64,000 bases of DNA, taken from positions 23,657,359 through 23,721,358 of the forward strand of contig JALGPY010000008.1 of the NCBI GenBank assembly GCA_023055425.1, given 5' to 3'. The position numbers and the translations under genes are program-made. This DNA is from Linanthus parryae (taxonomy: Eukaryota > Streptophyta > Magnoliopsida > Ericales > Polemoniaceae). Under the pieces are notes generated by a model. The model had not been told where the DNA came from and did not search any database. It worked only from the letters and a program-made list of their open reading frames with translations. Positions 22,801-33,700 of this stretch are shown in pieces; position 1 is the stretch's first letter, and every line of letters begins with the position of its first letter.

Positions 22801-23511
22801 AGTGAAATGTGGGTCCTACAAATTTTAGGTTGAGGTTTTTGTTGACTTTTAGATGAGGTTTACTCAACTCTGAAATCCAAAGCTGGTTAATGGAGAATTT
22901 GACAATTAGACATTGCCAAAGGAATTTTTTTTGACGATTTGATCTACGCACAATGGAGAAGTACATGATCCTTCAACTCAAAACCCTAAAATTACCATAC
23001 CCTAAATTGCACAGCTACTTCCCCAAAGCTCACAAAGCTGGGCAAAAATTTCCTCAAGTTGACCACCTCCCTAAACCCACCAACACCAATATCAAAAACA
23101 CCTCACCAATAAAACCCTCTTCTACATTCCCCAAATGGTGTCCATTTATGTAAAATTCCATTTAATTAAAGCCAAAAACCGGAACAAACTAGACATGCAC
23201 ACCAATCGTTCGACGAAATGACTCAGAGAGAAATCAGAAAGTGCGTACCCGAATTTCTTGGTCTTTGGGGGTGCAGTGAAGAGAATCTTGGCGGCGGACA
23301 TGAAATCGAGGTTTTCCAGCTGACGGTAGACTTCGCTTGTACTAGCTCTCGGAGACCCGTCGAGGTTGTGATCGTTGTTGTCATTGTTCTTCGGTGGAGC
23401 GATTTGTTTGTGGTTGGTGGAGTGGGGTCTGGTTTGAGGGGGTTTTAATCGTTTCCAATACATGGAGGAGACATTTCTCGCGGTGAACATTCTGCTCATC
23501 TTCGTCTCCAC
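16832..23511 (-). CDS. small membrane-anchored coiled-coil protein, 4 exons, function unknown
   Basis: Model on the - strand: exons 23511-23249, 20503-20454 (50 bp), 20357-20305 (53 bp) and 17254-16832, with GT-AG introns of about 2.7 kb, 96 bp and 3.05 kb. Phases 2, 1 and 0 close exactly to give 262 residues. An alternative start at 23499 gives 258. The N-terminus is Arg-rich and poor in acidic residues (MSRMFTARNVSSMYWKRLK...), like a mitochondrial or plastid presequence. A single hydrophobic segment (about 91-113, FHLVQLFFACMPSL then AVYLVAQYA) is encoded by the two tiny exons. A charged coiled-coil-like region (about 115-175, RRMEAEQEVKRKAEEAK...) and a polar Ser/Asn/Thr-rich tail follow. 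I recognise the layout as a conserved plant hypothetical protein but not a named family. Both large introns are loaded with transposons, and a word-repeat element begins about 165 bp upstream of the start. Confidence 0.8.
18854..19746. mobile_element. hAT-like non-autonomous element with GATTCG words, in an intron
   Basis: The left end reads CATAGTTGTCAGAATC and the right end, reversed, CATAGTTTTCAAATTGAG. The flanking 8-mers AGTGGATT and CCTGGATT agree at six positions, a worn 8-bp target duplication. The interior is rich in GATTCG/CGATTC/AATTCG words (for example GCGATCCGATTCGCGATTCG near 19280). The ends resemble those of the element at 59739. It lies in intron 3 of the membrane-protein gene. 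No transposase is seen. Confidence 0.65.
20906..21690. mobile_element. Tourist-like MITE in intron 1 of the membrane-protein gene
   Basis: The left end GAGCCTGCTTGTTTTTTGGC and the inverted right end GGGCTCGTTTGTTTTTTGGC agree at 16 of 20 positions. It is flanked by TTA at 20903-20905 and 21691-21693. There is no transposase frame in the 785 bp. The right-hand TTA is also the left-hand TTA of the next element. Confidence 0.75.
21694..22021. mobile_element. second Tourist-like MITE, abutting the previous one
   Basis: The ends GGGTACGTTTGGTTT and (inverted) TGGCACGTTTGGTTT are flanked by TTA at 21691-21693 and 22022-22024. At 328 bp it is a typical MITE. The interior has repeated TTAGTCCAG and TAATACTG-type words in both orientations. 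Confidence 0.75.
22740..22870. repeat. dispersed repeat shared with 33750-33890
   Basis: The stretch with GGGTTTTGAGGTTTTGACTT and ATGTGAGTAGAAAAAT matches the reverse complement of the MITE at 33721-33919. It is a second, edge-degraded copy of the same family inside intron 1. Confidence 0.7.
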
Positions 23512-23674
23512 ATCTCTACTGGAAGAAAGCGAGCGAGAGAGAGAGAGGGAGAGGTTTTTTCAATAGTTGCAGTCTTCTAGTGAGTTTAGCACATCGCGCC
23601 CTCTGGCTCCTAGTTTTAAGCTTCTTTCACTTTGGTCCCCCCTTACTTCTTGAGAATCTCACGTTGAGATCATT

Positions 23675-24206
23675 CACGGTTCGGTCCGGTCCGGTTTCGG
23701 CATCCATCCGAACCGAACCGCATGTAATGATTTGAACAAAACCTAAACCTAGTTCAGACCGTTCATGGCTCCGAACCGAACTGAACCGAACTGTAAATGA
23801 CCGGTTTGGTTCGGTTTTAAACCGCGATTACCGAAAATATATTATTTCATTTAAAATTTCTTAATAGTTCATTCAAGTATTCAACAATTAAATGTTTCCT
23901 AACATTTATATATCAAGCAATTTAAAAATAAATTAGCAAATATTACATCATTTTCAGAACCAGTCAATGGGTTCGGTTTGGTTATGAGGTACATTACTGT
24001 ATATCATATATGTGTAGAAGTTATCAAGTTGACAGTTGTATAGACGAATATGCAACATAAACGGTTTGGTTCGGTTTTACGGTTTTGTGGTAACTCAAAT
24101 CGAAACCAAACCGTATTATACGGTTTGGAATTTTTGAAAACCTAACCGAACCTAACCGCCCGCTTCGGCTCGGATTGTGGTTATTTCGGTTTGAACTTGC
24201 ATCCCG
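23675..24206. mobile_element. word-repeat element (GGTTCGG) just upstream of the membrane-protein gene
   Basis: Left part 23687-23830 and right part 24060-24200 are packed with GGTTCGGT / CCGAACC words and enclose an AT-rich core. The right end, inverted, reads GGGATGCAAGTTCAAACCG, a hAT-like terminus. A matching left terminus is not clear, so the left limit is approximate. It lies about 165 bp upstream of the start codon at 23511 and could affect that promoter. Confidence 0.55.
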
Positions 24207-24236
24207 CATTCTTTTGGTATAAGAGAAAGACAGTAT

Positions 24237-24252
24237 CCCCCCCCCCCCCCCC
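24237..24252 (+). repeat. poly-C tract, 16 bases
   Basis: An uninterrupted run of 16 C residues next to the word-repeat element. Other C runs are at 39191-39203, 45421-45434, 48002-48015 and 48102-48112. Confidence 0.95.
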
Positions 24253-24512
24253 TCATGTTTGATGCAAAGACACTTTCACTCATTTTTGTTTCAGAAATGA
24301 CATTTTCACATTTTGTGTATGTCAAGTTTTAGAATATTTACACTCCCTAACTATGACAACATTAATCTCGGGCTTGAGGTCCGTCACTATAATAGTTTTT
24401 GGAACATATTTGCTCTCTTACACTATGAAATTACACAATCAGGGACGACAGAGTGTAAGTGTCCTAAAATTTGAAAAGACTTCTAGAAGATACTGAGGGA
24501 ATATAATACATA

Positions 24513-24753
24513 CCAGTCTGTCCCAATTCTTTCTTACCAATTTGACTTTTGTCACTATTCACTGGGTCACTTTGACCCGGTGATTTGAATAGCAAACCGA
24601 TGTAATTATTTGATAATTTTTCATGGTGTTGTAGAGTAAAGTTGCTCTATAATATGGTGAAAAAATTATCAAAAAATCGTATTATTTTGCTATCCAATCA
24701 CCCGGTCAAAGTGACCCAGATACGCGTCAAAAAAGTCAGATGGGAAGAACTGG
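24513..24753. mobile_element. Stowaway-like MITE, diverged relative of 813-1073
   Basis: The ends CCAGTCTGTCCCA and (inverted) CCAGTTCTTCCCA are flanked by TA (24511-24512, 24754-24755). Internal arms with CACTTTGACCCGGTGATT and GCTATCCAATCACCCGGTCAAAGTG form a hairpin and match the internal arms of 813-1073. Confidence 0.75.
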
Positions 24754-25040
24754 TATGTGGGAGAGAGGATAAGATTTATTGATTTCACGAGTAGTATACC
24801 ACAACAGAGTTGACAGATTTATTAAATTTTTAGGCTTGTGAATGTATTGGGTCTATTCATAGACATCCCCATTTGCCTACACACAATTGTGTGTCTTATT
24901 ATACCTTCCACATTTTGTCAGGAATGAAGTATTTGATATACGTACTTCCCAAATTGATAAGCAAAAAACAGGTCAGGTGGCGCAATGGTTGCAACCTCGT
25001 CCAAAAAAGGTTGTCCCAATCTTCTGACAAGACATACTTA

Positions 25041-25489
25041 GGGCCCAGTTTGAGAATGTTGTGGTGGTGCTAAAATCTGATGTGTGAAAATCACTGTGTA
25101 AAAACTGTTATGAATTTTAGATAAAATATTGCTTGGTAAATATAATGCGAAAGCTGTGTTGACACATTGATATGATAATTTTGTGTTTGGTAAAATTAAT
25201 TATAAATCCGTTGTGAGAGTAAAATGGGAATAATATATGATATATATCCGGTTTGTAAAAATAAATATTGAAAATTTTAAGATTTGCAATGTTAAAATTG
25301 GTTGCTGATTAAATTAATCAAAAGCAAGTTCCGGAAGAGCATCTCCCCCTTACTTTCTGAAAACTGCTGAGAACCATCAGAAACTGTCCGAAAAGTCAAA
25401 AAAGAGTTATTTTTTACTTAACGCACTAAAACTGATTCTACTATTAGAGAACATTTGCGCTGGCAGCAGAAGCATTACCAAACTGGCCC
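25041..25489. mobile_element. Tourist-like MITE (family A)
   Basis: The ends GGGCCCAGTTTGAGAATG and (inverted) GGGCCAGTTTGGTAATG are flanked by TTA (25038-25040, 25490-25492). The interior contains AAAAGCAAGTTCCGGAAGAGC, whose inverse is in 26262-26676. A third partial copy is at 46414-46488. Confidence 0.8.
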
Positions 25490-25777
25490 TTAATCAACAA
25501 ACTGTATGAGAACAAGTAAGCACAGACAGCAGCATCAGGTGAACAATTGAATGATAATATAAACTTAGTACAACATTATCCACTAAACCCTTTTGTCTAT
25601 CGAATGAATAAAAGCTTCAAATAAGGAAGAAAAGCACTCTGATCCACCAATTTAAATTAACAGAGAGCAATGATGGCCTCAAGTTTGATCTTTGGATGTA
25701 AATAAATATAGGACCACTTTCTCCTTTAGATGTGTTGCAGCAAACTGAAAATGTAGCCAGAGCCCGATATCGTCGCT

Positions 25778-27690
25778 TCAGCTCTGCTTTGCTTTCATCC
25801 ATTCAACAAAGTTGTCCAGGATCAATGGCCATGCGAGTTCAGAGTCATAGTTGCTAAAATCTGGAAAACTTATCTGCCAAAAAGAAGGGAAATTTATTTC
25901 AAATCCACAGAAAGTAACATGAAGTCTTAATGAACTTGAGTTGAACAAGGGAACTTTACAGATAATTGCCGGGTTACCTCATTGCAGAACCGATAGAAAC
26001 CCATCCACTGATCCATATTTACAACCTTGTAATCAGTTTGTGTCTGCATTCAGATCACAAGACTCGTCAGATACCATATAGTTTCATCTTCCTCAGTTTC
26101 TTATCGTATTGTATTAGTTGCTGTCACTAATTACCAAATATTTTCTTAGAAGAGTGTTCATTTAGGCAAGATAGGCGGGAGGGGAAACCATTAGTAGATT
26201 ATATGAAGTACATGTCGAAGGATAGCTGAATGAAGTACAATGGTATGAAGTATTTCACTAAGGGACAGTTTGGGAATGCTTCTACTCCCATCACAGCTGC
26301 TTTCTGACGGAAGATGCAGTTTTTAGTGCGTTTGGTAAAAATGTGTTTTGACTTTTTGGACAATTTTTGCTGCTTCACAGCAGCTTTCAGGAAGCCGGGG
26401 AGAGATGCTTTTCCGGAACCTGCTTTTGATTAAGTTATTTTTTACCCTATAATTTTTTAATTTTCAATATTTATCTTACGGAACAGTTACATCATTTTAC
26501 TCTCTCACAACATGTTCACAGTAATTTTACCAAATATGAAGGCACTATATCAATATTTCACCGTAGCTTTCATGTAATTTTTTCCAATCAGCATTTTTTT
26601 AAAAACTTCATAGCATGCATGTTTCCCACAGTGGTTCTCACACAACAACTTCTAGCACCGCCACAGCAAACTGGCATAAATCTCGTTTGTTTCAGACTAA
26701 AATTTGATAGATGTGATGTCAAGCAAAGAAATTCTGAAACTATCAACCAGGAGAGAATGGCTCATTTATTTCCAGGTAGGAACTATAGAATGCAGCATAG
26801 ATAGTCTACATGTGAGTGTCATACTATGTTCTAAGTTGGCATGACAGCAGGATCAAGGAAGGAGTAACTAGTAAGTGATACCACTCAAAAGATACGATGA
26901 AGATGTCTGTTATTTGTTACATGGTTTTATAAATCCTGAAACCGGGTTTTGTAAGTAACCCAAGAATAAGATGGCCCAAGGACATGCTAGCCGCTCTTAT
27001 ATTTCAAAATAAACTCAAAAAAGCCTAATAATGTTTCATGAACCAAGGAGATAGTATGAACTGACAGAAATATGAAGCTTCAGAGTACTATGAAGTATGA
27101 CAACTCACCCTCAAATATTCGACAAAGTAATCAACCTGTGCACGAAAATCAGATCCCATTACAAGATCAAGCAACTCGCAGATGCTTTCAATGTCAATAG
27201 TCTTCTGTTTTTCCTCTGACCAAGCATGCAAAACAGATTAATAAACTTAAGTAACAGCGCATACAAAAGCAATTAAAGTATAGCTATGGCGGGCAAGCTG
27301 TACCTGTTAGGCAGTACTGAAATGCATAAGAGTAAAACTCCACAAAATTTGACGGCCTCTTGACCTTCAAATAAGAGGGCATAAAATACAAGCGTCGTCA
27401 GCGAAAAGTAAGGATAAACATAATATGTCATGGAAAGCAAAACTGTTATAAAGGTAAGCACCCAACCTCCTTCTCCATATCTGGCAATGCCTTCTTTAAT
27501 TTGGCTATGGTGTCAACCCGAAGTGCTTTAAGCCCTCGTCGCCATTCTTCCTAAAATCATTAGTTGCAAAGTCGTATTATAGAAATGAGCTCAGTTAGAT
27601 GCCTATGAATTCTATTGTTGGAGTAGAACATACAAAATCGAATAAAATGAGCAACTTTTACAATAAACATACAAATGATGATTGAAAAGA

Positions 27691-27732
<42 letters not shown>

Positions 27733-30700
27733 AGAGTTTGATATCGTAGTTGGCTCGAAGGAAGGAACTACCTTTACACAGAGAATGGAGAATAAGGTGC
27801 CTCAATAAACTAAATTATGAGAAGCAAAAATTGGTTACATCTTATGAGGAACCTACCAGACATCGCAAGTCAACTGTCGACAGAAATCTAACCAGAGTCT
27901 GATAAGTGGAAATCTCAAGTTTTAGAAGTCTCGGTGTTTTTTTCTACTTGTTAAGTGTAGTAGTGTTCATGCTCAACGGAGTAGATTCTGTTGTGATTTC
28001 CGCCATTACATTCATCTTTTAACAGAATCAATTTGCTCATGACCATTGAAGAATAGACGACGAATTTATGAAATAGTCATATCTCAAGGATGTCAATGTG
28101 TATAAGATTCTAGTGATGGCTAAGATTTTCAGTGGACGCTGAAGTAAAATTACTACACAAAATTTATTTTCGGAACACGTCCAAAATACTCATGGACCTC
28201 AAAAGATTTTGCATTAGGACTAGGTAGGTCACAGAGAGCAAATGAGTCATATTCAATCTATACAAGAAAATTGTCTACTTACCAGGGTGAAGTATCCTTG
28301 CTTTTCGGATTTCATTTTCCTGGTATGAAGATGGTTTATTGGTTAAGCTACTCCAAAGGTTAAAATATGCAATTCCGCTCTATGTAAATGAAACTTACCA
28401 GGCAAGCATCAATATTCTCACATCAGTATGATCCACTTCCAGATCTGAACATAGAGTCTCAATTCCTTCAGGTCTGTTTTAGGAAAATTGAAATGTGGAG
28501 ATTAGTCAGTCATGCATTCGGAGAAGGAAGAGAAAAAACAGAAATGTCCAAGACGACTAAAGAAAGTACTTCATATCTAATTAAATCTCCAGGGAATCAA
28601 CTTGATAAAGACCACACCTTAAAACTCCTATCTCTATTAAACCAAGCATTTCCTGAAATCCCTTAGAGACTACTCCAAACTTCAACCATAGCAAATTGAA
28701 GAAATTTCCTATTAAACCTAACTAACATCTTTCCCATCAAACCTAACTAACATCTTTCCCGTGTTACAAGGACTTACCACCAGCAACCAGAAGCAGCATA
28801 CAACCATGGTCTTCCTTGTTTCGGTATCAAAGGTTCCCAAGGCCCTGCAAGTGAGGTGCTGGATTCAGCATCACACTACCGTACAAATGGATTTTCCCTT
28901 CTATAGTAGGGTAATGCAGTGCTTTCTTCAGTGACTTATACAAAAAGAAAAAGAAAGCTCGATGGTTGCTTCCACTTTTCTCCTACTAAATACCACAATG
29001 TCCTTCCAAACTACGAAGTCTGGCAATCAACACGACCGCACTACCACGACTTTCCAATGTTACCCTCTAATAAAAATAGATGTTTCCACTTACGGAGGCC
29101 ATATAATAAGGACTGCCAAATAAACCAATCTACTCCTCATTATAAAACAAAATCCAGCACTCTCAGTATGCGACATACAATTTTTTCTGTTAAGGATAGA
29201 TGAAACTGTCAATTTGCATTCTTTTTTCCTAAGTTATGTGCATGCCACTCAACTAAATAGGTATAAGTTGAATGAGGGGAGATATTGAGAAATTATATCA
29301 GTAAGGATATAATTTACCTTTTGTCATATGTAAAAGATAGGGTGGTTTATTTCATTTTTATTCAACAATAATCAAGTGAAACAAAAAGCTAAGGGAATTG
29401 GAGTAGAAGTAACTTCTAACAAAACTGCGAATAGGATTCACTAAAATGTTGAGATATTAAAAATCTCGAGTGGGCAGGATATATAACTCCGTATTTGAGA
29501 GTGAATATAAATGTGTCACCGGAGATCATGAAGTGGAGAAAACTTACTCGATCAAACCAGACGAACTATTCGCATATGAATAAAAGAGACTGTCAATTCT
29601 TTCCAGCTCCTTGTTAGCACTTTTACCTGTAGCTGGACCAATCACATTTAAAATGTCAAAAAGAAAACAATAATTCAAGTACAAGACAGGCTTAGCAGAT
29701 AAATACACATGTAAATGTGCAATAGACCAACAGAACATTGTGGTCGCAAACTCCCAGTTTCACGTGTCTTTTCTAGAGAAGTTCACATACAGGCTAAATT
29801 ACCGTTCATGTTTCAACATGAGAATTCACCAATCAAGAAAACAAACGCCAATTCAAAATTAGTAACAGAGATCATGAAATGAGATTACGGCTAAATACAT
29901 AGCTACAGAAAGTAACTATTACATAGTTAATAAAAGTATTTGCATCTTTTTTATTGGTATGGCTAAATGCAGAACATAACCTGCAGTTTATTTGTAACAA
30001 GTAACAACCGTTTCAACGAGGTCTACACCCACCATCCTTATCCCTGTCCCCCATACATTGTTACCCAGCTTTGGTCATCTTGACCAAGTTAGTGAAACCA
30101 ATGTAACCTAACAAGTACCTCTTTCGTTAAGAATAGTGCAGCAACCATAACTCCACTTTCCACAAGGTATTCTTTTCCTAGACACGACTATAAGAAGAGT
30201 TTTCCCGTCTCTCTTCTTCCATTTTCGGATGGAAGCTTTAACCCTACTGAAACTACTTCAAAACGGCGCATGAACTAATTGGCAGCTCATGTATTCTTTT
30301 ATCGCCACAATGGGATCGCGATGGTAAGTACGGTCAACATTGCCGATGTTAGGCTTCTTCCGATCAATGTCCATGACCTTTAAGGTAAGTAAACAGTGTA
30401 TGTTCAGGTGTGTATCCTCAACCATACGGGTACTTCCAATTTAAATGCGAACCAGAACAACCCTTGTATTATTCTCGTACTCGGACATTCTCCAAAAAAG
30501 ATATTTAGAAGTACATTGAGCTTCCATTTTGTTGTCGGACATCACCTTTGGAAGGCCTAACACATTCATGGAATTATCAGCCATTGAATCAATCGAAAAA
30601 ATACACTTTATTTCACCACGAACTCATGGTGGCAATAAGGGTCGACCCGCGTCCCAAATTGGCACGGCCTGCACCGACCCGCACATAACACGCCCCGAGC

Positions 30701-33700
30701 ACGGCCCGCTCAAAGGCGTGCTCAACCCGTGGCACGGCCGGGTCACTTTCCTCCCGTGCACGACCCGGCACATTCTATTTCTTGCGGAGCTTCGACCCGG
30801 GCCCGGCCCGGCCCGCCCTACTCTGTGCACGGCCCGCCCGCTGCCCGCCTTGCCTCGGCACGACCTAAACCCGGCACGGCACGGCACGGCACGGTCGCAC
30901 CTTAACCACAAACCCTTGATCATAAACAAATGTGAAATTTTCGGAAACACTAGAGTACTAGACTAGTGATTGTTCACCCTTTTCTTAGTCCAGAAAGTAC
31001 ATTTTACACTCCAAGCTACAAGTAACTTGCCACTTCATGTGGTACCAATTGTACGTCCAAGTTCAAATCTAATTATGCAACTTCAGTTGGGAGGTAGTAA
31101 GGCAAGCCAAATTACCAGTACTCTCTCAAATGAAAAGCATTACTATGACCCTTTTCTTAACTTGGTGATAGTGCATCCAGAAATTATGATCCTTCATCTA
31201 CTCAGGTCAATCTTACTTGTATTGTATTCAACACCTTTTGTGTGAACAAAATGATTCCGGTTTTGTGTATCTTGGTAGAAGTTTTGTTTCTCAGTCTAAA
31301 ATTAGGAAAATGTTAAGTTTTATCAGGATTGAAGTTCACATCTGCAAAGAGGAGAAGTGAGGGGAGAGCTCTTGCGAAAAGTGCGGTTACCCAATCTTGG
31401 TTAGCATGACCAAATGCGGGTGGTACAGTTACCACTAATCGGCTCCCATCAATGGCCCTGATCCATGTTTTGTCTAATAGCCCAAGGGTCGCAAGGGCGC
31501 TTATAAATAGCTCAATCTACAACACTGCGGCGGACGAAACCTTCGCATGACATGGGCTTTCAGGAGCTCACCATGTTGGGATAACATATTTGTACACAGG
31601 TCCCACGACTTCACCAATTACCGACTACCAAGTCCAAGAGCCCATGTCATCAGCTAAATACCTCAAATATAGAGCCATATCCTCCAACTTGAGAGATAAT
31701 AGGAGCATGATCCACAACAAATTTAGACATCTTCTCCCTAATATCTACATGTTAAATGCCTCCAACTATAAATAATCAGTACTCTTAAGAGATTGTAGAG
31801 AGAGAGCTTTATATGTTCCTGGGTATTTATGGTGAGAGGCATTTAACCCCATAGATATTTAGGGAGAAAATATCTCAAGCTGTTGAGGATTATGCTTCCC
31901 CATATCCCTTAAGTTTGATGAAATGACTCCATGAATAAAGGGATTCAGATGACACAGTGACAATCGGTCTTGAGCTTGGTCAAATTCGGAAGTCATTGGA
32001 CATGTGTCCAAATGGTCGCACTGCATGGCGGGCTCTAAGAAGCCCATCAAATACGACATTCGTTTATATACCAAGTGATTAGCATAGTTCAATTTAAAGA
32101 GGTTTCTGCAGGAAGAGTCGCAACTCTATCAGAGCAGGGATTTCATGAGTGGACAAAAACTGTAACCAAACAAAACTAAATTAAGCTTACTGCAAACTCT
32201 GGAGTAGTAAACACAATATTCATAGGAATATGCCATGCCCGAAAGACCAGAATTGGAAAAGGACACAAGCAATCACTGCATATGGGCGCCCACAGCCCTC
32301 AACCATATGCCTCGTGGCATTTGATCATCTTGTATTCATTTTACTGTATCAGACAGATAGACTGTCTAAGACAGAGAGAAATGGAAAAACTAAATTTCAT
32401 TCTGTTTGACATCCTTTTCCAATCACTACACATTATCTCTGTGAAACAATATGTGGTGATCTAGGCAACCAGCTGATGATATGTTTATTATAATTCAAAA
32501 AACATATCAGAATAATTTATATACCCTATTTATTTGGTTGTTTCTCTTGCAGTTTAGGATAGGCTGGTTTCTTACAATATGTCCTAGTTTTATTCAGTAT
32601 GAGAGCCTAGGGTCCCTGTCTTATAGCATGGTTCGTTTGGTCTCACTTTTTCTGATTTGTCGTCGCTCAGAGCCAATTTGTAATCCCATGACTACGTTAG
32701 TGAGGAATATTTTTAGTATTCTTTCAGGTTGCTTTCCCAATTACTCTGAAGGGGAGAAAATTAGGCTGAAAGACTGGGTAGGGTAAGTACCCAACTCAGT
32801 TTCATTCAGCTTTCCAATATATTTATATTGTTTATTCCAAGTTGTTCCTAGTTCACCTCTTGTAATTTTCAGTTTTAGTTACCATCTCACTTGGAATTTG
32901 CTCCATCCTACAGAAAATCCATTCATGCAAACTGGACTAGCCCCAAAATTTGGTGGCCGATTGGTTTACATCAGCTGACATCATTCTTTGCTCCTGAATC
33001 TTGATCGGTTTTCTGGTATCTTATTTTAGTTTCTGATTGCATCACTCATGAATTAATGCTGTTTGTTGTGTGAAAGACTATAACTCATAATATTGTTGCG
33101 AACAAGTTGCTTCAAACGATGAATGTGTTCGTACAGGCCTAGAAAGACTATGAAAGCAGTTCTAATGTAAGTGGCGTAATAGTTCCTAAACTGAATGGGA
33201 CAACCACAGAGACCTAATGCAGTAGGAGATATAATAGTTCCGATACATAAAGTTATTTCCCACCCTCAGAACCTATTTGTAAAAAATGAACTGAAATCAT
33301 CAAACCATGGAAAGACAAACCAATGTAGAAAAGAATACCACAGAGATCACTAATATCATTTAATTTTTAACGCAAACCAATCAATCATCAGATTCCGAGT
33401 GGTAAAAGACACTTTGACCCCTTGTCTTCAGGCACAAAGACACTTTGTCCCCTTGAGTATTCGATAAAGAGACATTACCCCCTCAGAACTGATGGAGTCT
33501 AACAGAGCTCACTAAAAGACAATAATATCCCCAAAAAATTAGCAAAATTACACCCCAACTTCATCCCCATTCTCCCCCTTTTCCTTTATCCTCTATGTTT
33601 TCTCCAAGTATTCTCCAACACCGCCACCTCTAACTCTTCTCTAACCCTAGCTAGTAGCCACCGCCACCACTAACTCTAACCCCCTCAAGTAAATTTCCTC

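Noticed and set aside
24965..25000. tRNA-like GTGGCGCAATGGTTGC text
   Set aside because: Resembles a pol III A box, but no B box or cloverleaf follows at the right distance.
30529..30966. Arg/Pro-rich open frames on both strands
   Set aside because: They are produced by the GC-word repeats of the element at 30625-30910; low complexity in several frames at once.
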